Assembly: GCA_028023455.1 (NCBI GenBank)
Contig: JAQFVV010006220.1
Coordinates: 7,793,852 to 7,857,851, forward strand
Origin: Epiperipatus broadwayi
Lineage: Eukaryota; Onychophora; Udeonychophora; Euonychophora; Peripatidae
Direction: 5' to 3'
Length of the DNA: 64,000 bases
Shown here: in pieces, positions 24,803 through 37,200 of the stretch
Numbering within the stretch: position 1 is the stretch's first letter
Layout: each line of letters opens with the position of its first letter
Made by a program: the position numbers and the translations under genes
The notes under the pieces: model-generated
What the model was told of the DNA's origin: nothing
The model's input: only the letters and a program-made list of their open reading frames with translations
Database searches by the model: none

Positions 24803-25033
24803 AATCTTTGGAGCAGCTGGCTGTGGTAGTCTGTTATCTTCAACTGGTTCTATCTCAATAGACTGTTTGTTAAAAGCGATACATGTTGAGGTGTTGCTGT
24901 AGTCTGTGGTCAGCTGTCTGGTGCTTGCACATGTGATGAGGGCATGATAATTCAGTCTTTAGAGAGATCTATTGGGCAGTCATTACAATTATGGATGTTG
25001 CTATAGTGATATTGGTTAGATGAAGACAGTTGT

Positions 25034-25750
25034 CTATTTGTAGGTTAGAAATATGTGCATAAATGTCAGTGGCATAGCTTTGATTTGAGTGCATTGAGTG
25101 ATGTGATCGCCTATTTGGTAACATTGTAGGATTTGATGGTTGCACATTGTGTAACTAGGTGACTGCTGACCACAGAAAAAGCATTGTGGCTTTAAACTTC
25201 TTAAGTACAGGCAGAGCAAAGCCATTTGGTCAGTGATTTTGTTGCTGGCTCTATATCTTTGTTGAGTTTGGCCTTAAAATCATAGTTGTTGCTGTAACCT
25301 GGGATCTTTCATATATATATGTTGTTGTGTGATTATTTTTCCAAATGGCTCCATCATTTTTTTGGAAAATCTTCAATGGTACAACCAAGGTATGTGTTTT
25401 TTAGAACACCACTGATGAAGTTCTGGCGGTTTTCATCTACAGCAATAATAAGCCCAAAGTTGCCTAGTGTTTTGATGCTAGTTCTGAAAATGGTCTTTTT
25501 GACTCACATTGTGGAACTCAATGGCAAGATATTTGGAATTGGGATGATCAGCAGTGCGGAGAACAATATCCCATAGTCCATGCAGGCTGAGAGCCTCATA
25601 TGTAGTGTCCTAGGAAATTTATATAATGAACAGTGATTGTCTGTGACTGCTAGAACTATAGATCTTTGGAAGAAAAAGCAGGAGAATGATGCAAAATTTC
25701 TTCTTGGAATGGTATTGTGGAACCTATCTGCTGTCATTATTATGGGAGGG
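25034..25750 (-). pseudogene. LINE ORF1 remnant with zinc knuckles
   Basis: Three broken frames on the minus strand. Upstream (about 25625-25470) is HGLWDIVLRTADHP. Then (about 25480-25350) comes TSIKTLGNFGLIIAVDEN and FISGVLKNTYLG, in the style of an RNA-binding ORF1 core. Then (about 25205-25085) comes QCFFCGQQ followed by MCNHQILQCYQIGDHITQC, two degenerate cysteine-histidine knuckles with some metal ligands replaced. This arrangement is usual for Gag-like ORF1 proteins of jockey/I-type LINEs, which coat element RNA. Stops and shifts make it non-functional. A retroviral Gag is the alternative; the endonuclease-like text downstream favours a LINE. Confidence 0.5.
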
Positions 25751-26537
25751 GGAACTTCATTGTCTTGGCTTATTAAGTCAAGATTTTTAATATCACTTAT
25801 TGTGATTTTTTAAATCTGGGATTTTTTGTTTGAGTTGAAAAGCTAAAGTTGGTTTTTGCTATTTTTACATATGTATTTTTTGAATTTATAGTAGGATTTA
25901 CTGATATAATAATTTCTGACTCCAACCTCTTGGTGGATGATCACCATTTTTATTGTACTTTGACACTAATAAAAAAAAACAACTTTTGTTATTTATCTGT
26001 CACATACATGGAAGTTTTTGTATAAACGCTATTTATGTAATTAGGTCAGTTCTTATCTTTGAAAAAAAATTAAAAATTACTTTTGAATAAATATATTACT
26101 GCATAATTTATTAGAGTTTAATATCAATCTTTGGAACTGTTATGCAACCAAAATTAAGGTTTTCTGCAGACCTTTATTATTATTATTATTTTTGTTGTTG
26201 GTCATCATTTTTGTTACTGCTGCTGTTGTTGTTAAATAAATTCTGACTAAAGTAATAGGATCTAATTCTGATAATTATGAAATCTTTATCAAGATTACTG
26301 TGGTAGTCAGAGTTTGTTAGCTATCAGTGAATTATTTGTGATGGGATATTAACCTAAGATTTTACTGTATTTACATCTTGATTTTTACTCTTTAGTCCAA
26401 AATCTGCATTATGACTTTGTAGTGAATGATGAGGATCAAGCTCATTACACTAATAATCAATCAGTAGTCTATCACTATTCAGATGATTTATGATGGCAAA
26501 TATTTACAAAGATTGGTTAGAATAACAAGAAAATCTG
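25751..26537. other. Intron 2 between LINE and array
   Basis: Possibly the 5' UTR of the LINE up to about 25980. After that AT-rich DNA with a TTATTATTATTA microsatellite near 26174. Confidence 0.4.
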
Positions 26538-26655
26538 ATATTTTACTAATCAATAAGATTTGAAGTCACTGTTTGCATTAGATTTTTTTCTTTGTATATT
26601 TTACTAAACAATAAGATTTGAAGTCACTGTTTGCATTAGATTTTTTTCTTTGTAT
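26538..26655. repeat. 58-bp tandem duplication
   Basis: ATATTTTACTAA starts at 26538 and 26596 and the copies are nearly identical; the second runs directly into the flank of the array. Confidence 0.85.
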
Positions 26656-26669
26656 TCTAGCTGGGATGG
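26650..26669 (+). repeat. Left flanking direct repeat of the array
   Basis: TTGTATTCTAGCTGGGATGG here and TTGTATTCTATATGGGATGG at 28061-28080 match at 18 of 20 positions. They bracket the array together with (AT)n tracts, and may be a target duplication or an ancestral duplication. Confidence 0.6.
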
Positions 26670-26685
26670 CATTATATATATATAT

Positions 26686-28050
26686 GATAACAGATGGCGT
26701 TCTACCAAAAACACCGTCAAGTGTAGTTTTCTGTTTACATAAACGTCAGAGCGAGCATTCACTATCTCTAACTTTAATTCCACTTTCAGATCATGATTTC
26801 AAGCTATTTGCTATCGTCAGTGAAAGACAGGAATAAGAAACTAGATCTAAACACAAACTCTGAGCATTTATGAAACAATTTCTATTCAGCTTGCAAGCGT
26901 GAATCTTTTAGACACGTTAATGTCTTCAAACTCAGCATAGCAAGCCAGATAGCTACATGGGTCTGATCTCGGTTCAGCATCACCACATAGTAGAAGCCTC
27001 TGCAATATACATCATTGCAAGAAAGACCTCAAAGGTACATTTATGAAAAACAAAAAAAACACAAGTTAAAAAACTTGCTAACGCTTGTATTTATGATAAC
27101 AGATGGCGTTCTACCAAAAACACCGTCAAGCGTAGTTTTCTGTTTACATAAACGTCAGAGCGAGCATTCACTATCTCTAATTTTAATTCCACTTTCAGAT
27201 CATGATTTCAAGCTATTTGCTATCGTCAGTGAAAGACAGGAGTAAGAAACTAGATCTAAACACAAACTCTGAGCATTTATGAAACAGTTTCTATTCAGCT
27301 TGCAAGCGTGAATCTTTTAGACACATTAATGTCTTCAAACTCAGCATAGCAAGCCAGATAGCTACATGGGTCTGCTCTCAGTTCAGCATCACCACATAGT
27401 AGAAGCCTCTGCAATATACATCATTGCAAGAAAGACCTCAAAGGTACATTTATGAAAAACAAAAAAAAAAAACACAAGTTAAAAAACTTGTTAATGCTTG
27501 TATTTATGATAACAGATGGCGTTCTACCAAAAACACCGTCAAGCGGAGTTTTCTGTTTACGTAAACGTCAGAGCGAGCATTCACTATCTCTAACTTTAAT
27601 TCCACTTTCAGATCATGATTTCAAGCTATTTGCTATCGTCAGTGAAAGACAGGAGTAAGAAACTAGATCTAAACACAAACTCTGAGCATTTATGAAATAG
27701 TTTCTATTCAGCTTGCAAGCGTGAATCTTTTAGACACATTAATGTCTTCTGAGTTTGAAGACATTAACGTGTCTAAAAGATTCATGCTTGCAAGCTAAAT
27801 AGAAACTGTTTCATAAATGCTCAGAGTTTGTGTTTAGATCTAGTTTCTTACTCCTATCTTTCACTGACGATAGCAAATAGCTTGAAATCAAGATCTGAAA
27901 GTGGAATTAAAGTTAGAGATAGTGAATGCTCGCTCTGACGTTTATGTAAACAGAAAACTATGCTTGACAGTGTTTTTGGTAGAACGCCATCTGTTATCAT
28001 AAATACAAGCGTTAGCAAGTTTTTTAACTTGTGTTTTTTTGTTTTTCATA
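26686..28050. repeat. Array of ~410-bp units ending in a large inverted repeat
   Basis: Unit 1 starts at 26686 and unit 2 at 27095 (period 409). Unit 3 starts at 27508 (period 413; the extra bases are in an A-run). Each begins GATAACAGATGGCG. Unit 3 stops after about 242 bases, then the sequence turns round. 27757-28050 is the inverted copy of 27451-27749, with a 7-base loop at 27750-27756 (TGAGTTT). Copies differ at only a few positions. The unit is visibly richer in GC than the surrounding intron. A 50-codon frame (GVLPKTPSS ... SERQE) is open in each direct unit but has no recognised family. It could be a satellite seed, a fragment of an unknown element, or an amplified locus. Confidence 0.92.
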
Positions 28051-28080
28051 TATATATATATTGTATTCTATATGGGATGG

Positions 28081-28799
28081 ACTTATATAATACATCTAGA
28101 TTATATAAAAGAATATTAATATTATTTTTTTGGAGAAAAGCCTCAAATTCTCTGAAGGTTGTCATAGAAGTTATAAATTTCTTACTTGTTTTTAAGAACA
28201 GACAATAGATGCTTAATAATTTTAAATTCAAATTATTGGATACATGCTGAGAAATGGATAATATTTTTATACCATACTTGGCTGCAAAAACTGTATAAAT
28301 TGAAGCATTGTCATCTTGGAATGATCAATTCATCAATTTTTTAAATAGTTTGTACAGTGATTATTATGGTAAAACCATGTTTTAACTGACTTTATGTAGT
28401 TCTTCCATCATATTTCATATATAGTAGATAGCATTTTTTATTGATAGATTTGTTTGGCTATCACCAAATATAAACTCTGTCAGGATTTGAGAAATGGTAA
28501 ACAATATTTATCTGCCATATGACATTCAGTGTTCTATTGTCTAGTTTCATTTTAGGTACACCAATAAATTCGTATTGTAGATTTATTAAAACTTGAAACT
28601 TTTGCTACTATTTATTTGAACAAATACTTTTTATAATCTCTCATTTCATTATCAGTTTTGACTTATACAAAGTCTTCACCCGAGTTCTTCTAAATTTGTT
28701 TGAGCAAAAATTAAAAAAAACTTTATTTTAAATTGTTAGTATATAAAGATTATAAAAAGTATTTTATTTAAATATGATACATGGAAAAGGATTGTTAAA
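28081..28799. other. Intron 2, AT-rich
   Basis: Nothing supportable. Confidence 0.6.
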
Positions 28800-29260
28800 G
28801 TTTTTTAATATACTGTAAATGGTTGGGTTATATGGCACATAGCAACATAATTGTATGTGTGTGTATATATATAAAGTAAAGAAAAAGTAGAAAAAAATAC
28901 AGACAAAAAAATTTTGTAGATATTTTCTACATTTCCTGGAATAAAAATAATAAATAAACTGGATATAAACAGAATTTTATTATAAATTAAAATATTTAAA
29001 AAGGTCTAAATAAATTAATATTGTATTCTGATTTTGATTTTAAAAATAATCATGGTTTATAATGCTTTAAGTAAAAACATGTAGATCACAACTTTGGTAA
29101 AATTTCAAAGTTGCTTCCAAAAGTAGCTTGTAATTAAAAGTGCTTTCAAAAGGATTAGAATTGTTTTTAATCAAGAAAAAGTAGTTTTAAATTAAGGTGT
29201 TTTAATAAAGGTAAGGATTAGGCAGAAAAAAACTTTTCAATTAAGGTGTTTTTATTACCT
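28800..29260 (+). repeat. Interspersed repeat A, copy 1
   Basis: Diverged but collinear with 58160-58600. Shared landmarks in order are CAACATAAT, GTAGATATTTTCTA, TTTATTATAAATTAAA, AAAAAGGTCTAA, TTCTGATTTTG and AATCAAGA/AGTCAAGA. No ORF. Confidence 0.65.
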
Positions 29261-29399
29261 GAGAGGACTCTTATAAAATGGATTGATAAAAATGTCAATT
29301 CAGTCTGGTCTTTGATATTTGAGAAGCAATTGGCTAATAGTTTGCTGTAGTTGGCAGTAAATAGCTGGCCAGAAAGAATTGGGTAGCAGAGATGGTGTT

Positions 29400-29665
29400 C
29401 AGAACTATACAGATAGCTCTCATGAAGATGAATGGTTCTTTTGAGTATTACTTACTTTTACTTATTGATAATGCTGGTTAATGTATGATTAATGATACTT
29501 GCAGTTGTTGTAAGGAGTAACTGGCTGATCTCTCATGTTCTTCTTTAATATTATCTTACTTTATTATACTTTTTTCTAAATTTAAAATTTAATTTACTTT
29601 GGGTTGATGATGATTGCCATCACCCCAGGTTCATTCCTTTCATTTTACCCATCCAATTACAATAC
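29400..29665 (+). repeat. Interspersed repeat B, copy 1
   Basis: Collinear with 60390-60590 through CTGATCTCTCATGTTC, GGGTTGATGATGA, TGCCATCACCCCAG and a shared ATTACAATAC end. Confidence 0.65.
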
Positions 29666-30163
29666 TGTAGCATTCACATCAAAAACTAATTGCTTTTTAT
29701 ATTGGTTGTAAATGTTCTGTTTGTAGAGATCACAAGAGATTGTTTTCATAGATATTAAAGAGATTAATTCTGTTCTTTGAATAGTCAAGTTTACAATAGA
29801 TAGCTGTTATGTAGAATAAATAAAGTGCATTACTGTCTCCTAATGCAGATGGTGAGAGAAAGCAGAAATTTATGTGATTTTTTATGTAAATGCTGAAATA
29901 AGTATTTTCTTTTCACATGTTTTGTTTTTAATATTGATCCCAATTTAATGCATGCAGCTATATGATCATTAAATAGTTTTAATCTTTTAAAACTGTAAAA
30001 TAAGTTCTTAGTATTACTGTGTCAAATGCTTTTTTTTTCTTGCATTTAATCTGATTTTATTATATTTAACTAGATGACCGTGTTTGTAATTGAACTTTTT
30101 ATAACAAATATAATTTTAATGTAATTATTTTTTAAATAATATATGAAAAATATTATTTTGCAG
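29666..30163. other. End of ARFRP1 intron 2
   Basis: AT-rich; the last bases are the TTTTGCAG acceptor for exon 3. Confidence 0.6.
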
Positions 30164-30246
30164 TTGGAAAAATTGACGTAGGTTCAATCCAATTAAATTT
30201 TTGGGACTTAGGGGGCCAAGAAGAATTGCAAGCATTGTGGGATAAG
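30164..30246 (+). CDS. ARFRP1: ARF-related protein 1, coding exon 3 (residues 61-88)
   Basis: Completes the split codon for Ile61 and encodes the interswitch GKIDVGSIQLNFW, the DxxG motif WDLGGQEELQALWDK (Asp75, Gly78) and the catalytic Gln79. EELQ-LWDK after the DLGGQ is the ARFRP1 form. Acceptor TTTTGCAG; donor GTTTGT at 30247, phase 0. Length is 83 bases. Confidence 0.95.
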
Positions 30247-33200
30247 GTTTGTTTAATTTATATTCAACTATTTAAATGTTAGCATACAATTATCTACATT
30301 CTGTGTGTGTATGGTGTTGATATAAATATTATATGTTTATGTTGCACAGGCACTGCTGATTCAATTTGATTAATATTGTTCTGAAATATCTTCGCCATTA
30401 TCAAAAAACTTAACTGACTCTTAAAGTTAGTTGATAGTTTCCATAACTGGAGTTTGAGTCTAAAACAAAATTAGAAATTTTTCAGATAGCTAAAATATTT
30501 ACAGATAAACTTAGGATTTTGTTTTTAAAAGTATCTAGTCTATATTCAATTAAAAACTCATTTAATTAAGATTGCAGTGCATGTTTTATTTTAATGTCAA
30601 GGATTAACATGATTTACACGAGAAATTGAAGAAAGAAAAAAAAAAATCTCTCTAGCAGTTTTCAAATTTTTATATAATAGCTTATTTGGACTGATAACTA
30701 CTACTATTGTACACCAAGTTAGCATTTTACTCAAACTGTCAATGACTGAAATGATTAACAAATAGATTCTGCTGCTATTATTATAAAAATCATAATCTAA
30801 AAGCATGGGACTTGTCTTAATGGTTGATTGCAATAGAAATGAGTGGGCTAAGAACAAGAAACTAAAGAGCAGAAAGTTGAAAAAGTCAGTTTTAATCTGC
30901 TGATTAAAAAAAATCCAATTTAGAAATAATAAAGTTATTAAGCAGCATTTGGTTTTACAATTTTATATTGAGGCTTTGTACAAGATTTTCTTAAATATTT
31001 TTTTGTTAAACTAATGGTCTTTGAAACATCTGCACTATATTTGTTGAATTCATAAATTTAATCATCAGAAAATACAGTAATTTATCTTTTATGATCAACT
31101 TTTGTAAATTACTTAGAAATTTTTCACCAAAGTTAGTCTTATCATTTTCTATTAAAAGTATTTTTTTAACATATCTATCACTCAAAACTGGAAAATCAAT
31201 TTGTAGAATCAAAAATCAAATATTTTGCTTGCAAACAAAACAAATTTAATATATTTTTAATGGAACTTTACCTGTGATTATTGATCATGTTATTTATATC
31301 CTGCCATCTTCTGGAAGGTGGAGATAATATTAGTTACAACTAAAATGTTGGAAATGAGGAAAATGCTGCTCTTTCTTTTCACTATCATTGAACTTGTAAA
31401 AGTCAATTTTTCTTAACAAAACTTTGATGGTATGTATTATCATGCAATGTGTTTCTGTCATAATACCTATAGTCATAATTCTATTACTAGAAAATGAAGT
31501 TAGCTGATAATGTTTTGTAGATTTTAGGATTTGTATGCTTTTGCCAAGATGGAACTTTGATCAGAAGTGAAATTCAATGCGCAGTTTAAAGAATCAATCA
31601 GAATTCTAAACCATCATTTCTTTAACTTTCATTATGATTAGTTTATCATTGCTTAATATTAAAACAAATGATTGTCCTGTAGATGTTAATAAATTAGTAG
31701 ACTATATTTAAAACAACAGATTTGATATTTTAGTAGTTGTGGAAATGAATCTATAAAAATAATAGATTTATTTTTGGAAATGTATACATTGTACTGTAGG
31801 TTTAGTTTTATACATTATCTCTAACCTTCACATAAATAAATTATCCTGTGTTCAAATAATTTTTTAGTAATAATTTTTTAAATTTTTATTACTATCATTT
31901 TTTATATTCTTAGTCTCTATTTGCTTGAAATTTAAAAACTAGAAATCTTCAATATATAATTGATTCACATCACACTAAACTTCCTGATCTCTTTATATTT
32001 GAGTTAACTTTAAGAGTATAATATTTTCATTTACTGTTTGCACTCTTGTTCAGCATTTTAAATCTCCATCACTTTTTTTAAAGGCTAATATCTACTTAAT
32101 ATCTTACAAAAATGTATGATTGACTTGCCCATACAATAAGAGTTAGTGAGTTTTATTCTCTTTCAATCCTTTTAATTATCATGTAACCTGCATTAATTTC
32201 ATGTAGATATTGTTTGTTTAGAAAAAAAAAAAAAGAAATTAGTCATTCTTTATTATTAGATATCAGTTTTCATTATCCTATCATTAATATAGTTTTAATT
32301 GAGTCAGTAGATACCAGATGGCATATGCCAAAGCACTTCTGTTACTCGGTTAATTCCTGGCAAGGTGATCTTCATAACAGCAAAAAATGTCTAATTTATA
32401 CTTTTACATTCTAAAACTTGAAAGTTTCAAAATTCTAAGATTTTATCTCGTATGTAAATCTTAAATTGTTCAGAAATTTGAAAGGGTCTTTATTGTGGAA
32501 TGCAGTTAAAATTAGGCATGATAAAAGAATAAACATATGATATTTAGTTTGATTATGTCCTGTAATATTTTTTTCACATATTTTGACTGCAGTTATTGGT
32601 TATTGTTTTTTTTTTTTTGTAAAACACCAGATTTTTCTTTTTGAGATAGTTTTTTTTTTTTGAGATTGAAATAGATATATAATTTAATACTTTGATTTGT
32701 TTTTTAGAGAAATTAAAATCATAGGCAAATATAATATTTAGATATTTATAAAAGCAAAGATGATTTAGATATGGAACAAGCATCAAAGATGGATGTTGTA
32801 TCATTTATGAAAATTTTATATTCGCATGAAAATTTTGGGTAATCACTAGAATATTAATAAGTGTTATTGAACTTTTCTGAATTATTTTATAAGTTGGGTT
32901 TCTATATCCCTAATGAGATGTCAAGATAAAGTAATATCTATGATATCAGGCTACATACTTTATTCTAAACTTGACTGATCATGACTTTGGCTCTCATATT
33001 TAGCAAGATTTGAATATTTATAAGTTGGGATTGTCATTTTCAATGTATCATGTGTGCAGTACAATAGTAGTATTATTGGTTGTTGATATATAGAGATTGA
33101 ATATTTGAAAACCCTGTTTCAAAATTCACTTTACTTATTTTATAATTAGAACAATAGATTAAAATTTAAATTGACTGAATAAAATGCTGAAAATCCTATT

Positions 33201-36200
33201 CTAAGACCATTTATTATAAGGTTTGAGTAATCAACAGATACCTGATAATATATATATATATAATGCTATAAAATCTGCTCTATATCAATTTCTGCCTTTA
33301 TTTTTATCAGTGAAGATTAGGATTCAAAACTGAAATTAATGTACTCATGTATCTAACAAACATCTTTTATTGCTATATACTAATCAAGTTAATAGTGTAA
33401 AATTTAAAAACCCTAAGGTTTTGAATCCAGGCCAACTCACATATTTATATAGATCTGAAGTAGGTCCGTTTTTATATATTTTAAAGACTTCATTTTTATG
33501 ACAACTGTAAGCCTTTTTATTTTTTGCTTATTTAAGATTAATTTCATCAGCAATAAGACATGACTCTCACATATGGTTTTAAGATCAGATATTTTTGCTG
33601 TATCATAAAACCATCTAGAGTTAGAATGTTCAGTTATTATATAATTTGGAGACATCATGATAACTATAGGTTCTTTCTACTTTTTGTCTATAAAAAATTA
33701 ATACTAACAACAATATCATGACTTTCTGATGTGTTTAAAAGAGCACTTCACCATATCCTACTATAAGATTGAGTAATATGCCAAATGTAGTGCTTTAAAA
33801 TCTCCAGCTCTATATCATTGTCAGATCTATTTAATTACGCAAGCAAAATAATCTTGGTTCAAAAACTTTAGCTTTTTCTTTTTAATTTCAGGATAATAAA
33901 CATGACTACGGATAGATAAATACATGAGTTCCAGCTTTAAATCCTAGTATTCACTGTCAAAAGCAAAAGCCAGAAACCGATCTGGAGATGGTGATTTTAA
34001 AACTCTATACTATATGACATCCATTGACTATTCAAATTTTCAGCAGAATAGCTATTCTTGAAAGCATATAATAATATCATGTCATATTGGTGTTGGTATT
34101 AAATTGCCACAGATAGCTAGATAGAAGATAAATGTATGTTAGTAATAAAGGTTGCTTTTATTTTTTTTATCCAAGAAAATGTTTTTAAACATCATCTGAT
34201 TCTTTCATCGGAAAATACATTTATATTTCAGTATTCAAGTCAGAAACATTTTTCAACTTTATACCATTCTTTAATTGTCTGAATTGACTTATTGAAGAAA
34301 TGTAAAATAATCTTTCTATAAAATAAAACCAAAATTTATATAGCAATATGTTTGATGAAATTTAACTCATTTGCTAAATGGAAACTATTTTTTCAGAACT
34401 AATGGTGTATTGTTGCTGAAATAGAGCCTTATACAAATTTTATTTTATATATATTTTCAGATTATTGTTAATAATTTATGTTCACTTAACCTTAATTAAT
34501 GTACTCAAAAGTTATAAGAAAAATACATGGAAAATTGCTCCTGAAATGTAAATTTTTCTTTGCATTTATAAATTACTTTATTACTATATGTCATGTATTA
34601 ATATAGTGTTTAAAGTTGTAGATATTTATATTTTCTGCTTTATGGTTGTATGTCATGCATTATTATAGTGTTTAAAATACTGTTAAGACTTATAATGGTT
34701 ATCCAAGTTTTATTATTAATACAGGAAGCTCCCTTTTAATATTAACCCAACATATGTAAATTTATTTGAAATAGAAAAAAGAGTGGGGGGCATTTTTCAT
34801 TCATTAGACACAGAATAAGTTTTGTTTCTTTCATATACAAATCAAAATTGCAAAAAATTGGAAGAAAATATCTTTATTTCATTCATTAATAGTAAGATAA
34901 ACTTATTAAATACAGATTATTTATTTCAAATTATCTATATTACCTTAAATACTATTAGAAATTTGAATGATACAAATAATATATGCCTTTTAAAATCATT
35001 TTAATATTGAAATAATCTAATTATGGTCATTAAAAGAAATCATTCTTTAATATGACACAGTGATTATAAAAATTTTTATATATTTTTTAAGTTATGCAAA
35101 AAAGCTTTAGAATGAACCTACTTGAACAAATAGAGAACTGTCCGGATGTGGTATAACTTATGATTTTGTTACAGCTGTTATTATAGAGATATTTTTCCAA
35201 AAAAAAGTCATACCCTTGATCATGAGGAGTTTTGTCAACTGTCATATTGATATAATTATTTGACTATAACTCTAAACAAGAACATTTGACAGTAAATGCA
35301 AATTGATGGCTGTTAGATTTTCTTGATAAGGTAAATACCACAGAGTTAGAGGAGTTTTGATTTGCATTTACCTGTTTCTCTTGTTTCATAATGCATAAAA
35401 CATCTATGAATATAAATTCATTATTTAAAATAACCAGTCATTATTATTATTTGTTTTAAAATAAAGTAAAATTACTGTTCTTTAGGTGAATGATTTTTTA
35501 ATAAAATATTGATGCCAATGGTTTGTTATTTTTTAATTTTTTTTCCAAAGGGTTTACCAATATTTTATTATATTAAATGTAAAAAATAAATAAATCAAAT
35601 AGTTTATTGCCTGGAGTTCACAAGAAACTTTGAGTACAAGAAGTGACAATGATGGAGTTAAGATTTTTGGATCTTTAAGCTCCAGAGTCTTTATTTTTGT
35701 ATTAAACTACACAAGGCATAATAATAACAATAGAAATGTTAAATTTATTGTCATAAATAAAAAGAGAATTGGGGTTTGTAGTTATTTTACTAATTCTAAA
35801 TATATTTTTCTTTAGAAACAAATATTAATTTTAAAACAAAAAATGTAACTACATTTAGTTTGTATAATTAAAGTTTATAATAATGTAAATAGATTATCAT
35901 CATTATTTTTTTTTTTCTTCGATCTTTTATTATGTAACTTAAAATTTATTATAAATAGAGCTATTTTTTTGGATATTTGATAAATTTTCAATATGAAGTC
36001 ATTCGTGTCAAAATATTTGTTTATTTGATATTGAATGTTCAGATTATTAAACAAGAATTTGATTTATTGTCCCCATTATCTGTGGGAGTGGGCAACACTT
36101 TTGTTATTTAGGATTGAGGTTCTTAATAAATGAGATCATCAAAACTCATATACCTACCATAAAATAATAAAGATGTTTATTGTTTTGCTATTAAGATTAA

Positions 36201-36950
36201 ACATAAAAAATAATCAAAATTTATAACATGTTTTAATTTTAAATGTAAACTAGTAATGTAATTTGATCATTATGTTAAATAATTTACCTTTACAATTGTC
36301 ATTAAATGATATAGTTTGTAATAGTCATAATTGTTATTTATATGCATATTTTAACAATTATCTCATATATATATATCTTCACCAAATCATCATCTTTTGA
36401 AATCTTTTGTAAATAATGCTGTCTTTTAATCACTTTTGTTGAAAACACTTTTTTCTGTAAAACGGTATCACTTTCTTTAATTCTAACTTCATTCTATTCT
36501 GCCAGCGATTTGCTCTCAATGAATATAACACATCTTTAAAATATCTTCTAAATAACTTTTATAAATTTAAACTGGGTCTCTGTCACACGAAAATTCTCAG
36601 CTCAAGTTCACTGCAAAATACTTTTTAAAGCAATCTATTATTCTTCACTTACTTTACAAATTTTAATCAATTAAAGATGTTATTATTACAATAGTATTCA
36701 AAATATGTAGATTTGGTTATTATAATTAATATGTTTTATTTGGGATAATTCATTTGTGTCATCTTAGATGTAAATCAAGGTACTATTATTGTTTGTTTAG
36801 CATTTAATAATAATAGTAATGCATATTTTTCATTTAATAATTTAATTATTTCATTGGACATCAACAAGTTATCTGCCAAAAAACAGACCCAGTTCTATTT
36901 CAATTTTAAATATATATTACTGCTTTTCTATTTAAAACATATCACTTTAT
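30247..36950. other. ARFRP1 intron 3, first part
   Basis: Mostly featureless AT-rich DNA. Noted within it are a fragment at about 33955-34035 (GCCAGAAACCGATCTGG, ATCCATTGACTATTC) that is a decayed relative of the 15690 repeat; GGTTTTGAATCCAGGCC at about 33417-33433, a possible SINE box B in reverse; and an octamer-like inverted pair (AAATGCAAAT ... ATTTGCATTT) at about 35295-35370. No coding potential seen on either strand. Confidence 0.5.
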
Positions 36951-37200
36951 TTAAGATCATATTATAATTTTTCCCCTTGAAATCCTCTTTGTCTTTTCAT
37001 AATTGAAATCTTATCCATGTTTGGTCTTTTTCCACTTATTTTTTTAATTTCTTCAATAAATATTCTCTTTGCAGCTACTTTTTTTAAAAATACATCTACA
37101 TGTCTAATCTTTTAATACATCCTTCTTTTCTAATTTTATCTTTCTAATTAATATTTTCTATTCTTTTCCAAATTTATTTTACTAAAACTTTCAATATTTT
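36951..37200 (-). pseudogene. LINE reverse-transcriptase tail fragment
   Basis: On the minus strand a run of about 47 open codons reads IRHVDVFLKKVAAKRIFIEE and then ISGKRPN. This follows the pattern R-H-V-x(n)-K-R-x(n)-G-R-P-x that closes the pol protein of RTE-like and some other LINEs. Upstream fragments on the same strand are broken. Weak, because the match is to a pattern rather than to a catalytic site. Confidence 0.35.

Noticed and set aside
26618-27658. ORFs in the array as real genes
   Set aside because: They are copies of one short frame in recently duplicated DNA, with no recognised family and no start context.
27850-27910. Hammerhead-ribozyme-like CTGACGA ... GAAA on the + strand of the inverted copy, hence on the minus strand of the direct units
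   Set aside because: The stem II closing pair is a mismatch and the base needed to pair with the last A of GAAA before the cleavage site is wrong; no convincing stem I. Treated as chance.
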